From Erwinia sp. S63 (lineage in GTDB: Bacteria; Pseudomonadota; Gammaproteobacteria; Enterobacterales; Enterobacteriaceae), in NCBI RefSeq assembly GCF_016625195.1, contig NZ_JACVUP010000001.1:682001-746000 (forward strand): a DNA stretch of 64,000 bases, given 5' to 3'. Below are positions 1 to 10,103 of this stretch, piece after piece. Position 1 is the stretch's first letter. Every line of letters begins with the position of its first letter. Below the pieces are notes generated by a model that had not been told where the DNA came from, searched no databases, and was given only the letters and a program-made list of their open reading frames with translations. The translations under genes were made by a program, and so were the position numbers.

Positions 1-2102
1 ACGAAACGCAAGACGGAAAAGAAGTGGCTTATCCTGACACCTTAGTCGGTACCGATTCCCATACCACGATGATTAACGCGCTCGGCGTATTGGGCTGGGG
101 TGTTGGCGGTATCGAAGCCGAAGCCGCCATGTTAGGGCAGCCCGTGTCAATGTTGATCCCCGACGTTGTCGGTTTCAAACTCACCGGGAAACTACGCCCT
201 GGCATTACCGCGACCGATTTGGTGTTAACCGTGACGCAAATGCTGCGTAAGCATGGCGTAGTGGGCAAATTCGTGGAATTTTACGGTGATGGTCTGGCCG
301 ATCTGCCACTGGCTGACCGCGCAACCATCGCCAATATGGCACCGGAATATGGTGCAACCTGCGGTTTCTTCCCCATCGATGAGATTACGCTGAGTTACAT
401 GACTCTGACCGGGCGCGATGCAGAGCAAGTCGAGCTGGTTGAAGCTTATGCGAAGCAACAAGGGATGTGGCGAAATCCGGGTGACGAACCCCGCTTTACC
501 AGTTCACTGGCGTTGGATATGGCAGACGTTGAATCCAGTCTTGCCGGTCCGAAACGACCGCAGGATCGCGTCTCTTTAGGCGATGTCCCCGCTGCTTTTG
601 ATGCCAGCAACGAACTTGAAGTTAATCATGCGCAGAAAGCGCACAAAACCGTCACGTATCGCGACAGCGAGACCGGCGATAGCTATCAGCTGGAAGATGG
701 CGCGGTGGTCATTTCTGCCATTACCTCCTGTACTAATACGTCCAACCCCAGCGTCTTGATGGCGGCGGGCCTGCTGGCGAAAAATGCGGTTGAGCGTGGA
801 CTGATGCGCAAACCCTGGGTGAAAGCCTCGCTGGCACCGGGATCCAAAGTGGTGTCGGATTACCTCGCGGTGGCTCAGCTCACGCCTTATCTGGATGAAC
901 TAGGTTTCAATCTGGTGGGATATGGATGTACCACCTGCATCGGTAACTCGGGCCCATTGCCAGATGAAATTGAAAGCGCGATTAAAGAGGGTGATCTGAC
1001 CGTGGGCGCAGTGTTGTCGGGTAACCGTAACTTCGAAGGACGCATCCATCCGCTGGTGAAAACCAACTGGCTGGCGTCGCCGCCTTTGGTGGTGGCTTAT
1101 GCACTGGCCGGTAATATGAAACTAAACCTGCAGAGTGAGCCCATCGGGCAGGACCGGCAGGGCAAGGATGTCTTTCTGCAGGATATCTGGCCATCACCAG
1201 AAGAGATCGCCGCCGCAGTGCAGAAAGTGACCAGTGATATGTTCCATAAGGAATACGCTGAAGTCTTCGACGGGACGCCTGAGTGGCAGCAAATCAAAGT
1301 CAGTGAAGCCGCGACTTATGACTGGGATGAGGGATCGACATACATCCGCCTGTCGCCGTTCTTTGACGATATGGGCAAAACACCGGAGCCTGTCCAGGAT
1401 ATTAAAGGCGCGCGCATTCTGGCAATGCTGGGTGACTCTGTCACCACCGACCATATTTCGCCAGCGGGCAGCATCAAAGCGGAAAGTCCCGCTGGACGCT
1501 ATTTGCTGTCGCATGGTGTCGAGCGCACCGATTTTAACTCCTATGGCTCGCGTCGTGGTAACCACGAGGTGATGATGCGCGGCACCTTTGCCAACATCCG
1601 TATTCGTAATGAAATGGTGCCAGGTGTGGAAGGGGGATACACCAAACACTACCCCAGCAATGAACAGCTGGCGATTTACGATGCGGCCATGAAATATCAG
1701 GCAGAGGGCGTGCCGCTGGCGGTGATCGCCGGGAAGGAGTACGGCTCAGGTTCCAGCCGCGACTGGGCTGCGAAAGGCCCGCGTTTGCAAGGTGTGCGCG
1801 TGGTTATCTCTGAGTCGTTCGAGCGTATCCATCGCTCTAACCTGATCGGGATGGGAATTCTGCCACTGGAATTCCCCGCTGGCGTCACGCGGAAAACATT
1901 GGGATTAACCGGGGAGGAGTTTATTGATGTTGAAAACCTTTCCCAGTTGAAACCGGGTTGTACCGTGAATGTCACGCTGACGCGCGTTGATGGTAAAAAA
2001 GAGACGCTGGCAACGCGGTGTCGTATCGATACTGGCAATGAGCTGACCTATTATCAAAACGACGGCATATTGCACTATGTGATTCGTAATATGCTGAACT
2101 AA
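1..2102 (+). CDS. acnA: Aconitate hydratase A, 3' part (5' end outside window)
   Basis: The reading frame is already open at base 3, so the gene enters from the left; about 699 of the usual ~890 residues are present. The GTG at base 24 is an internal codon, not the start. The product interconverts citrate and isocitrate in the TCA cycle using a [4Fe-4S] cluster. The three cluster ligands are visible: Cys in [10 protein letters not shown] (codon at 729) and the pair in [10 protein letters not shown] (codons at 927 and 936). The C-terminal swivel domain with [16 protein letters not shown] is intact. AcnA is the stress-stable, IRP1-like aconitase of enterobacteria, distinct from AcnB. Its next neighbour, ribA, is convergent, as in E. 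coli. Confidence 0.97.
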   Translation, partial: ETQDGKEVAYPDTLVGTDSHTTMINALGVLGWGVGGIEAEAAMLGQPVSMLIPDVVGFKLTGKLRPGITATDLVLTVTQMLRKHGVVGKFVEFYGDGLADLPLADRATIANMAPEYGATCGFFPIDEITLSYMTLTGRDAEQVELVEAYAKQQGMWRNPGDEPRFTSSLALDMADVESSLAGPKRPQDRVSLGDVPAAFDASNELEVNHAQKAHKTVTYRDSETGDSYQLEDGAVVISAITSCTNTSNPSVLMAAGLLAKNAVERGLMRKPWVKASLAPGSKVVSDYLAVAQLTPYLDELGFNLVGYGCTTCIGNSGPLPDEIESAIKEGDLTVGAVLSGNRNFEGRIHPLVKTNWLASPPLVVAYALAGNMKLNLQSEPIGQDRQGKDVFLQDIWPSPEEIAAAVQKVTSDMFHKEYAEVFDGTPEWQQIKVSEAATYDWDEGSTYIRLSPFFDDMGKTPEPVQDIKGARILAMLGDSVTTDHISPAGSIKAESPAGRYLLSHGVERTDFNSYGSRRGNHEVMMRGTFANIRIRNEMVPGVEGGYTKHYPSNEQLAIYDAAMKYQAEGVPLAVIAGKEYGSGSSRDWAAKGPRLQGVRVVISESFERIHRSNLIGMGILPLEFPAGVTRKTLGLTGEEFIDVENLSQLKPGCTVNVTLTRVDGKKETLATRCRIDTGNELTYYQNDGILHYVIRNMLN

Positions 2103-2105
2103 AGA

Positions 2106-2133
2106 AAAAGCCGGGAGATTTCCCGGCTTTTTT
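2106..2133. terminator. Bidirectional terminator between acnA and ribA
   Basis: An 11-bp stem (AAAAGCCGGGA / TCCCGGCTTTT) with a GAT loop lies four bases after the acnA stop and ends in a T run on the plus strand. The A run on its left gives a T run on the minus strand, so it can serve both convergent genes. Confidence 0.85.
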
Positions 2134-2142
2134 CTGTCTGCT

Positions 2143-2736
2143 TTACGCTTTTGGCAGCAGATGACCCATTTTTTCTGCCTTGGTATCAAGGTAGTGGGCA
2201 TTTTTGGGGTTGCGCCCGACCACTAATGGCACGCGCTCAACAATATTAATTCCCGCTTCGCTCAGAATCTCGACTTTGCGTGGATTGTTAGTCAGCAGGC
2301 GGACTTCATTGACGCCCAACAGTTTGAACATATCGGCACACAGGGTGAAATCGCGCTCATCGGCGGCAAAGCCCAACTGATGATTCGCTTCCACCGTATC
2401 GTACCCTTTATCCTGCAGGGCATAGGCGCGGATCTTGTTCAGCAGACCGATATTACGGCCCTCCTGACGGTGATATAACAGCACGCCACGACCTTCTTCA
2501 GCGATAGCGGTGAGCGCCGCTTCCAGCTGAAAACCACAGTCGCAGCGCAGGCTGAACAGTGCGTCACCGGTAAGACACTCGGAGTGAACGCGGGCCAGCA
2601 CTGGATTGTGGTCGCTAACATCACCGTAAACCAGCGCGACGTGATCCTGGCCGGTTGCCAGTTCTTCAAAACCAACCATCAGGAAATCTCCCCATGGCGT
2701 GGGCAGTTTGGCTTCTGCTACCCGTTTAAGCTGCAT
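2143..2736 (-). CDS. ribA: GTP cyclohydrolase II
   Basis: Opens the imidazole ring of GTP, releasing formate and pyrophosphate, as the first step of riboflavin synthesis. The zinc-ligand region ([20 protein letters not shown]) and the [10 protein letters not shown] substrate motif are present. The 197-residue product beginning [16 protein letters not shown] matches the family length. The start at 2736 is chosen over an upstream ATG because GGAGAG lies just upstream and the N-terminus aligns with E. coli RibA. It is a single gene facing acnA. Confidence 0.96.
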   Translation of the reverse strand: MQLKRVAEAKLPTPWGDFLMVGFEELATGQDHVALVYGDVSDHNPVLARVHSECLTGDALFSLRCDCGFQLEAALTAIAEEGRGVLLYHRQEGRNIGLLNKIRAYALQDKGYDTVEANHQLGFAADERDFTLCADMFKLLGVNEVRLLTNNPRKVEILSEAGINIVERVPLVVGRNPKNAHYLDTKAEKMGHLLPKA

Positions 2737-2965
2737 GTGACTCTCCAGAACCTTCAGAGGATGCGCTATCATCATGATAACGCACGGGCCCGACTGGCCC
2801 GACAAAACTGACAATATTGTGCCACAACCTGTACCCGGGCCGTTAATCAGTCAGAGTTATTGTAGTGATAAAGCACAATTATCTAAGCTGCAACGGGTAT
2901 GTTATTCTTTTTTCAGCTAAAGTTATGCCAGCCACGCGAATATCAGCGGATCTAAAAGGAAACGG

Positions 2966-3730
2966 ATGTTAAAAATTGCGCAGCGCACCACCCTGGGAAT
3001 GCTTTTGTTATTAATCATGCCGGTTGCTGTCTGGCTCTCTGGCTGGCAATGGCAGCCAGGTGAGAGTAGCGCGTTTTTACGGGTACTCTTTTGGATGACC
3101 GAAACCGTCACCAGCCCATGGGGCATTTTGACAAGCCTTATCCTCAGTGCCTGGGTTTTATGGTGCTTACGCTTCCGACTTAAACCCGCCATTTTACTAA
3201 TCCTCTTCATGAACGGCGCAATTCTTGCTGGCCAGTACACCAAATCTTTCATTAAAGAGCAGGTGCAGGAACCCCGCCCCTATGTGGTTTGGCTGGAGAA
3301 GAGTTACGGTATTGATGAAGGGGCGTTTTATCAGCAAAACCGTCAGGGGCGCAGTCAATTAGTGTCGACTTTAGTGGCGAACGACACTCAGCTGCCGCAA
3401 TGGCTGAAAAACCACTGGGCGTTTGAAACCGGCTTTGCCTTTCCTTCCGGACATACCATGTTTGCCGCCAGTTGGGCGCTGCTGGTGATTGGCTTACTCT
3501 GGCCACGGCGCCACATCGTGACCGTGGTCGTGCTGTTTGCCTGGGCTACCATGGTCATGGGCAGCCGTTTGCTGCTGGGCATGCATTGGCCGCGCGATTT
3601 AGTGGTGGCCACCCTGATTTCCTGGCTGTTGGTTACGGTTGCCACCTGGCTGGCGCAACGTTTTTGCGGACCGCTGACGGTGCCGCGCGAAGAGCAGCAG
3701 GAGATTGCGCAGCGTGATGATGGATTGTAA
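2966..3730 (+). CDS. pgpB: Phosphatidylglycerophosphatase B (PAP2 family)
   Basis: Inner-membrane lipid phosphatase acting on phosphatidylglycerophosphate, undecaprenyl pyrophosphate and diacylglycerol pyrophosphate. The three PAP2 signature blocks are in order: K97...RP (residues 97-105, EPRP), PSGH (160-163) and SR-x5-H (200-207, SRLLLGMHWPRD). Several hydrophobic segments are evident, and the length of 254 equals E. coli PgpB. An AAAGGAAACGG Shine-Dalgarno region precedes the ATG. It is followed by lapA as in E. coli. Confidence 0.95.
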   Translation: MLKIAQRTTLGMLLLLIMPVAVWLSGWQWQPGESSAFLRVLFWMTETVTSPWGILTSLILSAWVLWCLRFRLKPAILLILFMNGAILAGQYTKSFIKEQVQEPRPYVVWLEKSYGIDEGAFYQQNRQGRSQLVSTLVANDTQLPQWLKNHWAFETGFAFPSGHTMFAASWALLVIGLLWPRRHIVTVVVLFAWATMVMGSRLLLGMHWPRDLVVATLISWLLVTVATWLAQRFCGPLTVPREEQQEIAQRDDGL

Positions 3731-3857
3731 TTTCTGCGCGCGCCCCCATATGATTGATTGCGCTTACGGAAAATGCGCTAAGTGATGTGCTGATAAGCAG
3801 CATCGGCGGCACTTTTTTGGCATACTTCTACTGGATAACCTCACGACAGGACGCATT

Positions 3858-4163
3858 GTGAAATATTTGCTGATTTTTCTCGTGGTTTTGGTCATTTTTA
3901 TTATCTCCGTCACCCTTGGAGCGCATAACGACCAAATCGTCACTTTTAACTATCTGCTGGCGCAGGGTGAATTCCGCATCTCCACATTGCTGGCGAGCCT
4001 GTTTGGTGCCGGATTCCTGCTCGGATGGGCAATTTGCGGTCTTTTCTGGTTGCGGATACGTGTTTCTCTCGCCCATGCGCAGCGCAAGCTGAAACGCATG
4101 CAGGCGCAGAACGAACAATCAACGGCTGTGACAAATTCTTCTACTGCTGGTCGTCGGGATTAA
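3858..4163 (+). CDS. lapA: LPS assembly protein A (DUF1049)
   Basis: Small inner-membrane protein of 101 residues with two hydrophobic segments (about residues 1-20 and 42-65) and a short basic, coiled-coil-like cytoplasmic tail. LapA is co-transcribed with lapB and supports LapB in controlling LPS synthesis. lapB begins six bases after its stop. Older name yciS. Confidence 0.92.
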   Translation: MKYLLIFLVVLVIFIISVTLGAHNDQIVTFNYLLAQGEFRISTLLASLFGAGFLLGWAICGLFWLRIRVSLAHAQRKLKRMQAQNEQSTAVTNSSTAGRRD

Positions 4164-4169
4164 GTTTCG

Positions 4170-5339
4170 ATGCTTGAATTGCTGTTTTTGCTTCTCCCTG
4201 TTGCTGCGGCGTATGGCTGGTATATGGGCCGTCGTAGCGCACATCAGGATAAGCAACAGGAAGCCAATCGCCTGTCACGTGAATACGTTGCCGGCGTAAA
4301 CTTCCTGCTTTCCAATCAACAGGACAAAGCTGTCGATCTCTTTCTGGATATGCTGAAGGAGGACAGCGGCACAGTTGAAGCTCACCTGACGCTCGGCAAT
4401 CTGTTCCGTTCACGCGGCGAAGTTGATCGCGCCATTCGCATCCACCAATCCCTGATGGAAAGCGCTTCTCTGAGCTATGAACAGCGCCTGTTGGCTATCC
4501 AGCAACTGGGTCGCGATTACATGGCCGCCGGGTTTTACGATCGCGCCGAGGACATGTTTAGCCAATTGATTGATGAAACCGACTTCCGTATCGGTGCGCT
4601 GCAACAGCTGATACAGATTCATCAGGCAACCAGTGACTGGCAGAAAGCCATCGAAGTAGCGGAAAGGTTGGTCAAGCTCGGCAAAGAGAAGCACAAGGGC
4701 GAAATTGCCCATTTCTACTGCGAGCTTGCGCTTCAGGCGCTGAGCAGTGACGATCTGGATCGCGCCATGAGCTTGTTGAAGAAGGGTGAATCGGCCGATC
4801 ACCAAAGCGCGCGCGTTTCCATTATGATGGGCCGCATCTTTATGGAGCAGGGCGAATACGCTAAAGCAACGGCTCGCCTGCAGCGCGTGCTGGATCAAGA
4901 TAAAGAGCTGGTCAGTGAAACCTTATCGATGCTCGAAACCTGCTATCAGCGCCTGAATCAGCCCGAAGATTGGGCTCAGTTTTTACAGCGCTGTGTTGAG
5001 GAGAATACCGGCGCGGCCGCTGAACTTTACCTCTCTGATATCCTCGAACAGCAGCAGGGACCTGAAGCGGCGCAGTTATACATTAATCGCCAGTTACAGC
5101 GCCATCCGACCATGCGCGTGTTCCATCGCTTGATGGATTTCCACCTGCATGAAGCAGAAGACGGTCGTGCCAAAGAGAGCCTGATGGTGCTGCGCGATAT
5201 GGTGGGCGAACAGATTCGCACCAAACCGCGCTACCGCTGCCAAAAGTGCGGATTTACCGCGCATGCGCTTTATTGGCATTGCCCATCCTGTCGCGCATGG
5301 TCTTCTGTGAAGCCAATCCGCGGACTTGACGGCCAGTAA
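4170..5339 (+). CDS. lapB: LPS assembly protein B, TPR and rubredoxin-type metal domain
   Basis: Membrane-anchored adaptor of 389 residues that presents LpxC to the FtsH protease and so balances LPS against phospholipid synthesis. An N-terminal transmembrane helix (about residues 1-18) is followed by a run of TPR-like helical repeats and a C-terminal rubredoxin-type knuckle with Cys357, Cys360, Cys371 and Cys374 (CQKCGF and CPSC). Length and order match E. coli LapB (YciM). It forms an operon with lapA and ends at a terminator. Confidence 0.95.
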   Translation: MLELLFLLLPVAAAYGWYMGRRSAHQDKQQEANRLSREYVAGVNFLLSNQQDKAVDLFLDMLKEDSGTVEAHLTLGNLFRSRGEVDRAIRIHQSLMESASLSYEQRLLAIQQLGRDYMAAGFYDRAEDMFSQLIDETDFRIGALQQLIQIHQATSDWQKAIEVAERLVKLGKEKHKGEIAHFYCELALQALSSDDLDRAMSLLKKGESADHQSARVSIMMGRIFMEQGEYAKATARLQRVLDQDKELVSETLSMLETCYQRLNQPEDWAQFLQRCVEENTGAAAELYLSDILEQQQGPEAAQLYINRQLQRHPTMRVFHRLMDFHLHEAEDGRAKESLMVLRDMVGEQIRTKPRYRCQKCGFTAHALYWHCPSCRAWSSVKPIRGLDGQ

Positions 5340-5352
5340 CGGCCGTTTTTTT
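5330..5352 (+). terminator. Terminator of lapAB
   Basis: CGGCC / GGCCG hairpin overlapping the lapB stop codon and followed by seven T residues. Confidence 0.75.
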
Positions 5353-5539
5353 ATTACAATTGCACCATAGTTACAACATACTATGGCCTTGAATTATCAA
5401 AGTGAACCGTGGCACTGTGCAGCCTTCGGTCAATCATCGGTTTAAAGCGTGCTGTGAGATTGTCGGGAAGGGGATGCGCGGGTAGAATGCTTGCCGTTTG
5501 TCCATTGCGCCTGCGGGTGCCTGCCTCTGAGGAAACGTT

Positions 5540-6247
5540 ATGCCTGTAACCACTTCACCGATTCTGGTGGCACTCGACTATCATAATCTCGACAGCGCAC
5601 TGCAGTTTGTGGACCGCATTGACCCGAGCCAGTGCCGTCTGAAAGTCGGTAAAGAGATGTTCACGCTGTTTGGCCCGTCGCTGGTGAAAACGTTACAGTC
5701 GCGTGGGTTTGACGTTTTCCTCGACCTGAAGTTTCATGACATCCCAAATACCACTGCGCACGCGGTAGCTGCTGCAGCTGACCTCGGTGTGTGGATGGTC
5801 AATGTCCACGCCAGTGGCGGGGCGCGGATGATGAACGCGGCACGTGAAGCGCTGCTGCCTTTTGGCAAAGATGCACCATTGTTGATTGCGGTAACCGTAT
5901 TAACCAGCATGGATGAAGACGATCTCAAAGGCCTCGGCATTACGCTTTCACCCGCTCAGCAGGCGGAACGTCTGGCTCGCCTGACGCGCGATTGTGGTCT
6001 GGACGGTGTGGTGTGTTCAGCGCAGGAAGCTGCTCACTTTAAGCAGGTAATCGGTCAGGATTTCGCACTGGTGACACCGGGTATTCGTCCTGCTGGCAGT
6101 GATGCCGGCGATCAGCGCCGAATCATGACACCGCAACAAGCAAAATTGGCTGGCGTGGATTACATGGTGATTGGGCGTCCGATCACCCAATCCAATGATC
6201 CGGCTGAAACACTACGCACCATCCTGCAAAGCTTACAGGAGGTCTAA
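5540..6247 (+). CDS. pyrF: Orotidine-5'-phosphate decarboxylase
   Basis: Converts OMP to UMP, the last step of pyrimidine synthesis. The active-site signature [12 protein letters not shown] is present, as is the late VTPGIRP phosphate-binding segment. The 235 residues fall in the normal range. GAGGAAACGTT precedes the ATG. The stop overlaps the yciH start by one base (TAATG), so the two genes are coupled. Confidence 0.97.
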   Translation: MPVTTSPILVALDYHNLDSALQFVDRIDPSQCRLKVGKEMFTLFGPSLVKTLQSRGFDVFLDLKFHDIPNTTAHAVAAAADLGVWMVNVHASGGARMMNAAREALLPFGKDAPLLIAVTVLTSMDEDDLKGLGITLSPAQQAERLARLTRDCGLDGVVCSAQEAAHFKQVIGQDFALVTPGIRPAGSDAGDQRRIMTPQQAKLAGVDYMVIGRPITQSNDPAETLRTILQSLQEV

Positions 6248-6570
6248 TGGCTCAGGACAACCGACTGGTTTACTCCACTGAAACTGGGCGCATCGCTCAG
6301 GAAGAAGAAAAAACAGCGCGTCCGAAAGGGGACGGTATTGTGCGCATCCAGCGCCAGACCAGCGGCCGAAAAGGCAAGGGCGTGTGCCTGATCACCGGTA
6401 TCGATTTGGATGACGATGCGCTCAACAAGCTGGCAGCAGAACTGAAGAAAAAATGTGGTTGTGGTGGGTCACTCAAAGATGGCGTGATCGAGATTCAGGG
6501 CGATAAACGCGATTTATTAAAAACGCTGCTTGAAGCCAAAGGCATGAAGGTTAAATTAGCCGGTGGCTAA
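6247..6570 (+). CDS. yciH: SUI1/eIF1-like translation factor YciH
   Basis: 107-residue member of the eIF1/SUI1 family, a small RNA-binding fold linked in E. coli to start-codon fidelity at the ribosome. The conserved core LITGIDLDDDALNKLAAELK, the glycine/cysteine turn KKCGCGGS and DGVIEIQGD are present. It is translationally coupled to pyrF, as in E. coli. The A residues after its stop form the T tract of the osmB terminator on the other strand. Confidence 0.94.
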   Translation: MAQDNRLVYSTETGRIAQEEEKTARPKGDGIVRIQRQTSGRKGKGVCLITGIDLDDDALNKLAAELKKKCGCGGSLKDGVIEIQGDKRDLLKTLLEAKGMKVKLAGG

Positions 6571-6575
6571 AAAAT

Positions 6576-6600
6576 ACGGGCCGCACATTGTGCGGCCCGT
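6576..6600 (-). terminator. osmB terminator
   Basis: Near-perfect 25-base palindrome (ACGGGCCGCACA / TGTGCGGCCCGT), followed on the minus strand by six T residues. It lies between the convergent yciH and osmB. Confidence 0.8.
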
Positions 6601-6638
6601 GATGCTGTAGATGCGCTGCGTAGCCTGAAACTTTATCG

Positions 6639-6857
6639 TTATTTAGAAACCTGATGGCCGATAATACCGCCAACGGCTGCACCACCTACTGTACCCAGTG
6701 CACTTCCGTTAGTCAGGACAGAACCACCGATTGCACCCGCACCCGCCCCGATGGCGGTATTACGGTCGCGTTTTGACCAGTTCGAACAACCACTCAAGGC
6801 AACAACCAGGGTGGCAGCTAATACCGCAACGGTCATACGTTTCATTGTTGTCGTCAT
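6639..6857 (-). CDS. osmB: Osmotically inducible lipoprotein OsmB
   Basis: 72-residue lipoprotein with a lipobox at the signal peptide end (VALSGCSNW, Cys acylated) and a glycine-zipper segment (AIGAGAGAIGG ... GGAAVGGIIGHQ). Length equals E. coli OsmB. The start MTTTMKRM at 6857 is preceded by AAGGAGAAAGAG; a longer reading to 6914 lacks that support and would spoil the signal peptide. In E. coli it is induced by osmotic stress and stationary phase; those promoters were not resolved here. Confidence 0.93.
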   Translation of the reverse strand: MTTTMKRMTVAVLAATLVVALSGCSNWSKRDRNTAIGAGAGAIGGSVLTNGSALGTVGGAAVGGIIGHQVSK

Positions 6858-7173
6858 CTCTTTCTCCTTGATTGTATGTACAGAGGCAACGTTATTAGTA
6901 TAGATGTTGCGCAACGAAGTACTTCATCCCAGCGTGTCATTCAATGCTCATCTTTATGCCCAGCAGCGGCGCTTAATCCTGTGTAAACCGTACCGCTCCT
7001 GACTTTAGCTTGGTCAAGCACAGCTAAATTAGGTGAAGATAGAAAATTCTTAATTCACGCCACACTTCTCCGGTCTCAGCGACTTTCCGCTGCTTTTACA
7101 GCGATTCGCTCCATAACGTTTTCTCCGCTCGTTCAGCACAATTCAGCTATCACAGTTCGCAGGAGAAATAATC
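6858..7173. other. Intergenic region between divergent osmB and araD
   Basis: About 316 bases without a convincing gene. It must hold the two divergent promoters. An AGGAGAAATA ribosome-binding site sits just before araD. No clear AraC half-site pair, CRP site or small ORF was recognised. Confidence 0.5.
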
Positions 7174-7872
7174 ATGCTGGAATCGCTCAAGCAGCAGGTG
7201 CTGGAAGCCAATCTGGATTTACCACGCTATAACCTGGTCACCTTTACCTGGGGTAACGTCAGCGCCGTTGATCGCGATCGTGGCTTGCTGGTGATCAAGC
7301 CATCGGGCGTGAAATACGAGAAAATGCAGCGTGACGATATGGTGGTGGTGGAGTTAGCCAGCGGCAAAGTGGTGGAAGGGGCGCTACGTCCGTCATCCGA
7401 TACGGCAACCCATCGCGCGCTGTACCTTGCCTGGCTAGAGATTGGCGGCATCGTACACACCCACTCACGCCACGCCACGATTTGGGCGCAGGCCGGACGC
7501 GATATTATTGCGTTGGGTACCACGCACGCGGATGACTTCTACGGCACCATTCCCTGCACGCGTGCGATGAAGCGCGAGGAAATTCAACAGGATTACGAGT
7601 GGAACACCGGGCAGGTGATTATCGAAAGCTTTGCTCAACGCCGTATTAAGCCAGCCGACATTCCCGCTGCGCTGGTCAATTCGCACGGCCCCTTTTCCTG
7701 GGGGAAAGATGCCGATGCTGCCGTACACAGTGCGGTGGTGCTGGAAGAAGTGGCCTACATGGCGCTGCACACAGAACAATTACGCAGTGAGCTGCCTCCA
7801 ATTTCGCAGAATTTACTCGACCTGCATTATCTGCGAAAGCATGGTAAGAACGCCTGGTACGGGCAGAATTGA
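7174..7872 (+). CDS. araD: L-ribulose-5-phosphate 4-epimerase
   Basis: Class II aldolase-fold epimerase that converts L-ribulose 5-phosphate to D-xylulose 5-phosphate. Visible family motifs are [23 protein letters not shown] and the zinc-binding [14 protein letters not shown], with a later HGPFSWGK and a C-terminal YYGQ-like end (AWYGQN). The 232 residues match AraD (231), and the sequence looks closer to AraD than to UlaF or SgbE. It stands alone here, without araB, araA or araC, so its substrate supply must come from elsewhere on the genome. Confidence 0.88.
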   Translation: MLESLKQQVLEANLDLPRYNLVTFTWGNVSAVDRDRGLLVIKPSGVKYEKMQRDDMVVVELASGKVVEGALRPSSDTATHRALYLAWLEIGGIVHTHSRHATIWAQAGRDIIALGTTHADDFYGTIPCTRAMKREEIQQDYEWNTGQVIIESFAQRRIKPADIPAALVNSHGPFSWGKDADAAVHSAVVLEEVAYMALHTEQLRSELPPISQNLLDLHYLRKHGKNAWYGQN

Positions 7873-7974
7873 ACATTAACCACAGAATAGGCGCCTCAGG
7901 GCGCCTTAATTTTTGGCTCAAATAACTAGTATGGCGATACTCATCATAAAAAAGAAATAGCCAACCTTAAAAAG

Positions 7975-7989
7975 TAAAACGTCGTTTCA
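7975..7989. promoter_or_regulatory. KdgR operator upstream of kdgT
   Basis: TAAAACGTCGTTTCA matches the KdgR consensus TGAAACRNYGTTTCA at 14 of 15 positions. It lies 111 bases before kdgT, a known KdgR target in pectinolytic enterobacteria and E. coli. Repression by KdgR relieved by 2-keto-3-deoxygluconate is inferred. Confidence 0.8.
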
Positions 7990-8100
7990 TTTTGATCGAT
8001 TTGATCACTTTCTTTCTGATTGTCGGAGGTTATCTTGCCAGCCATGCCATCTGGCTAACGATAACGCACCTCCCTCTGGCTCAGTAAAGGTGACACAACT

Positions 8101-9084
8101 ATGCATATCAAACGTGCAATCGATAAAATTCCAGGCGGCATGATGTTAATTCCGCTATTTCTGGGCGCACTCTGCCACACGTTTTCACCCGGCGCAGGAA
8201 AATACTTTGGCTCTTTCACTAACGGCTTGATGACCGGCACGGTGCCGATCCTGGCTGTTTGGTTCTTTTGTATGGGCGCATCGATCAAACTCAGCGCAAC
8301 CGGGACCGTGCTGCGTAAATCCGGCACGCTGGTGTTAACCAAAATCGCCGTGGCCTGGGTGGTGGCTGCCGTGGCATCCCGCATGATGCCGGAAAATGGC
8401 ATTGAAGTCGGTATGTTCGCCGGTTTGTCCACGCTGGCATTGGTTGCCGCTATGGATATGACCAACGGCGGACTCTATGCCTCGATCATGCAGCAATACG
8501 GTTCAAAAGAAGAAGCAGGCGCGTTTGTGCTGATGTCGCTGGAATCGGGTCCGTTGATGACCATGGTGATTCTGGGGACCGCTGGCATTGCGTCGTTTGA
8601 GCCACACGTGTTTGTTGGCGCGGTGCTGCCGTTTATTGTCGGTTTCGCGCTGGGCAATCTTGACCCCGAATTGCGCGAGTTCTTTGGCAAAGCCGTGCAT
8701 ACCTTGATTCCGTTCTTTGCCTTCGCATTGGGTAACACCATCGATTTGGCAGTGATCGCGCAAACCGGTCTATTGGGCATTATGCTCGGTGTTGCAGTCA
8801 TCATCATCACCGGTATTCCGCTGATTATTGCCGACCGCTTGATTGGTGGCGGTGATGGCACGGCAGGGATTGCCGCTTCAAGCACCGCAGGCGCGGCCGT
8901 GGCGACGCCGGTGCTGATTGCCGAGATGCTGCCACAGTTTAAACCGGTCGCACCTGCAGCCACCGCACTGGTGGCAACATCAGTTATCGTGACTTCTGTA
9001 TTAGTGCCTATTATCACCGCCCTCTATTCAAAACGCGTTAAGCGTTCTCATGTGGCGGTAGCACAGCGCGCTGCCATCAAGTAA
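8101..9084 (+). CDS. kdgT: 2-keto-3-deoxygluconate permease
   Basis: Proton-coupled inner-membrane symporter for 2-keto-3-deoxygluconate, an intermediate of pectin and hexuronate breakdown. The 327 residues form about ten hydrophobic segments and start with the family signature [20 protein letters not shown]. The conserved MDMTNGGLY and [11 protein letters not shown] segments are present. A KdgR-type operator upstream fits the assignment. A GGTGACACA stretch precedes the ATG. Confidence 0.95.
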   Translation: MHIKRAIDKIPGGMMLIPLFLGALCHTFSPGAGKYFGSFTNGLMTGTVPILAVWFFCMGASIKLSATGTVLRKSGTLVLTKIAVAWVVAAVASRMMPENGIEVGMFAGLSTLALVAAMDMTNGGLYASIMQQYGSKEEAGAFVLMSLESGPLMTMVILGTAGIASFEPHVFVGAVLPFIVGFALGNLDPELREFFGKAVHTLIPFFAFALGNTIDLAVIAQTGLLGIMLGVAVIIITGIPLIIADRLIGGGDGTAGIAASSTAGAAVATPVLIAEMLPQFKPVAPAATALVATSVIVTSVLVPIITALYSKRVKRSHVAVAQRAAIK

Positions 9085-9098
9085 GCCTGCTTATCTTT

Positions 9099-9118
9099 CC
9101 CCGACCCCATGGTCGGGG
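9099..9118 (+). terminator. Hairpin after kdgT
   Basis: 8-bp perfect stem CCCCGACC / GGTCGGGG with a CCAT loop 15 bases after the kdgT stop. The T tract is poor, so it may be a transcript-stabilising hairpin rather than a strong terminator. Confidence 0.5.
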
Positions 9119-9224
9119 ATATCTCTGGATTTTACTTTATAAATCAATCTCTCATTTGGTCTGGCCTCACTCTGGATTACGCTGATGTTGCGTTTAACGC
9201 ATCACATAACTAGAGGATGAGACT

Positions 9225-10091
9225 ATGACAGTAATTAACCAACCAACTTGCAGATTGTTTACCGAAGTCGGACAAACCACCCAGCTGGCGGCCTACTATG
9301 AAGAGGGCCGACATACCATGTGGATGATGCTGCGTGCCCAACCGCGCCCCAGTTTCAACCACGAATTAATTGAGGAGATCATGAATCTGAGCTATGCCGC
9401 GCAGCGCTCGGGTCTGCCGATTGATTTTTGGGTGACGGGTTCGCTGGTACCGCAGATGTTCAACGCCGGAGGCGACTTGCGTTTCTTTGTGGAGTGCATT
9501 CGTAACAATCGTCGTGAAGCGCTGCGGGCTTATGCACGTGCCTGCGTGGATTGCATCCATTCGGCAGCGAGAGGGTTTGATACCGGAGCGGTGACGCTGG
9601 CCATGATTGAAGGGAGTGCATTAGGCGGCGGCTTCGAAGCCGCGCTGGCCCATCACTTTATTCTGGCGCAGAACTCTGCCCGTATGGGGTTCCCGGAAAT
9701 TGCGTTTAACTTGTTCCCTGGCATGGGCGGTTATTCACTGGTGGCACGTCGTTCCGGCATGAAGCTGGCCGAAGAGCTGATCTGTGAAGGGGAGTCGCAC
9801 AGCGCAGAGTGGTATGAGACGCGCGGTCTGGTGGATAAAGTCTTCCAGCCAGGCGATGCCTACCGTACCACGCGTACCTTTATTGATACCCTGCGTCCGA
9901 AGCTAAATGGTGTGCGTGCCATGCTGAAAGCGCGCCAGCGCGTGCTGCAACTCTCACGAGCCGAGCTGATGGATATTACGGAAGATTGGGTGGATTACGC
10001 CTTTACACTGGAGCCAAAAGACATTGCGTACATGGAGCGACTGGTACAGCTACAGAACCGTCATAGCGCATCCCTGCGCAAAGCCGGATAA
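9225..10091 (+). CDS. rpfF: RpfF-type diffusible signal factor synthase (crotonase fold)
   Basis: 288-residue crotonase-fold enzyme expected to make a cis-2-enoic fatty acid signal from acyl-ACP by dehydration and thioester cleavage. The two catalytic glutamates of RpfF are visible: Glu138 in GGGFEAAL and Glu158 in MGFPEIAF, at the same 20-residue spacing as Glu141/Glu161 of Xanthomonas RpfF. NLFPGMGGYS is also conserved. GAGGATGAGACT precedes the ATG. The gene is convergent with rpfR 12 bases away, the arrangement known for Cronobacter-type DSF systems. The exact chain length of the signal cannot be read from sequence. Confidence 0.92.
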   Translation: MTVINQPTCRLFTEVGQTTQLAAYYEEGRHTMWMMLRAQPRPSFNHELIEEIMNLSYAAQRSGLPIDFWVTGSLVPQMFNAGGDLRFFVECIRNNRREALRAYARACVDCIHSAARGFDTGAVTLAMIEGSALGGGFEAALAHHFILAQNSARMGFPEIAFNLFPGMGGYSLVARRSGMKLAEELICEGESHSAEWYETRGLVDKVFQPGDAYRTTRTFIDTLRPKLNGVRAMLKARQRVLQLSRAELMDITEDWVDYAFTLEPKDIAYMERLVQLQNRHSASLRKAG

Positions 10092-10103
10092 CCGAGACCA
10101 GCG

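Noticed and set aside
24-26. GTG at base 24 as the start of acnA
   Set aside because: Frame is open to the left edge and the missing ~190 residues are those expected of AcnA, so it is an internal codon.
8475-9017. 180-codon minus-strand frame opposite kdgT
   Set aside because: Antisense shadow of a G+C-rich membrane-protein gene, without signals.
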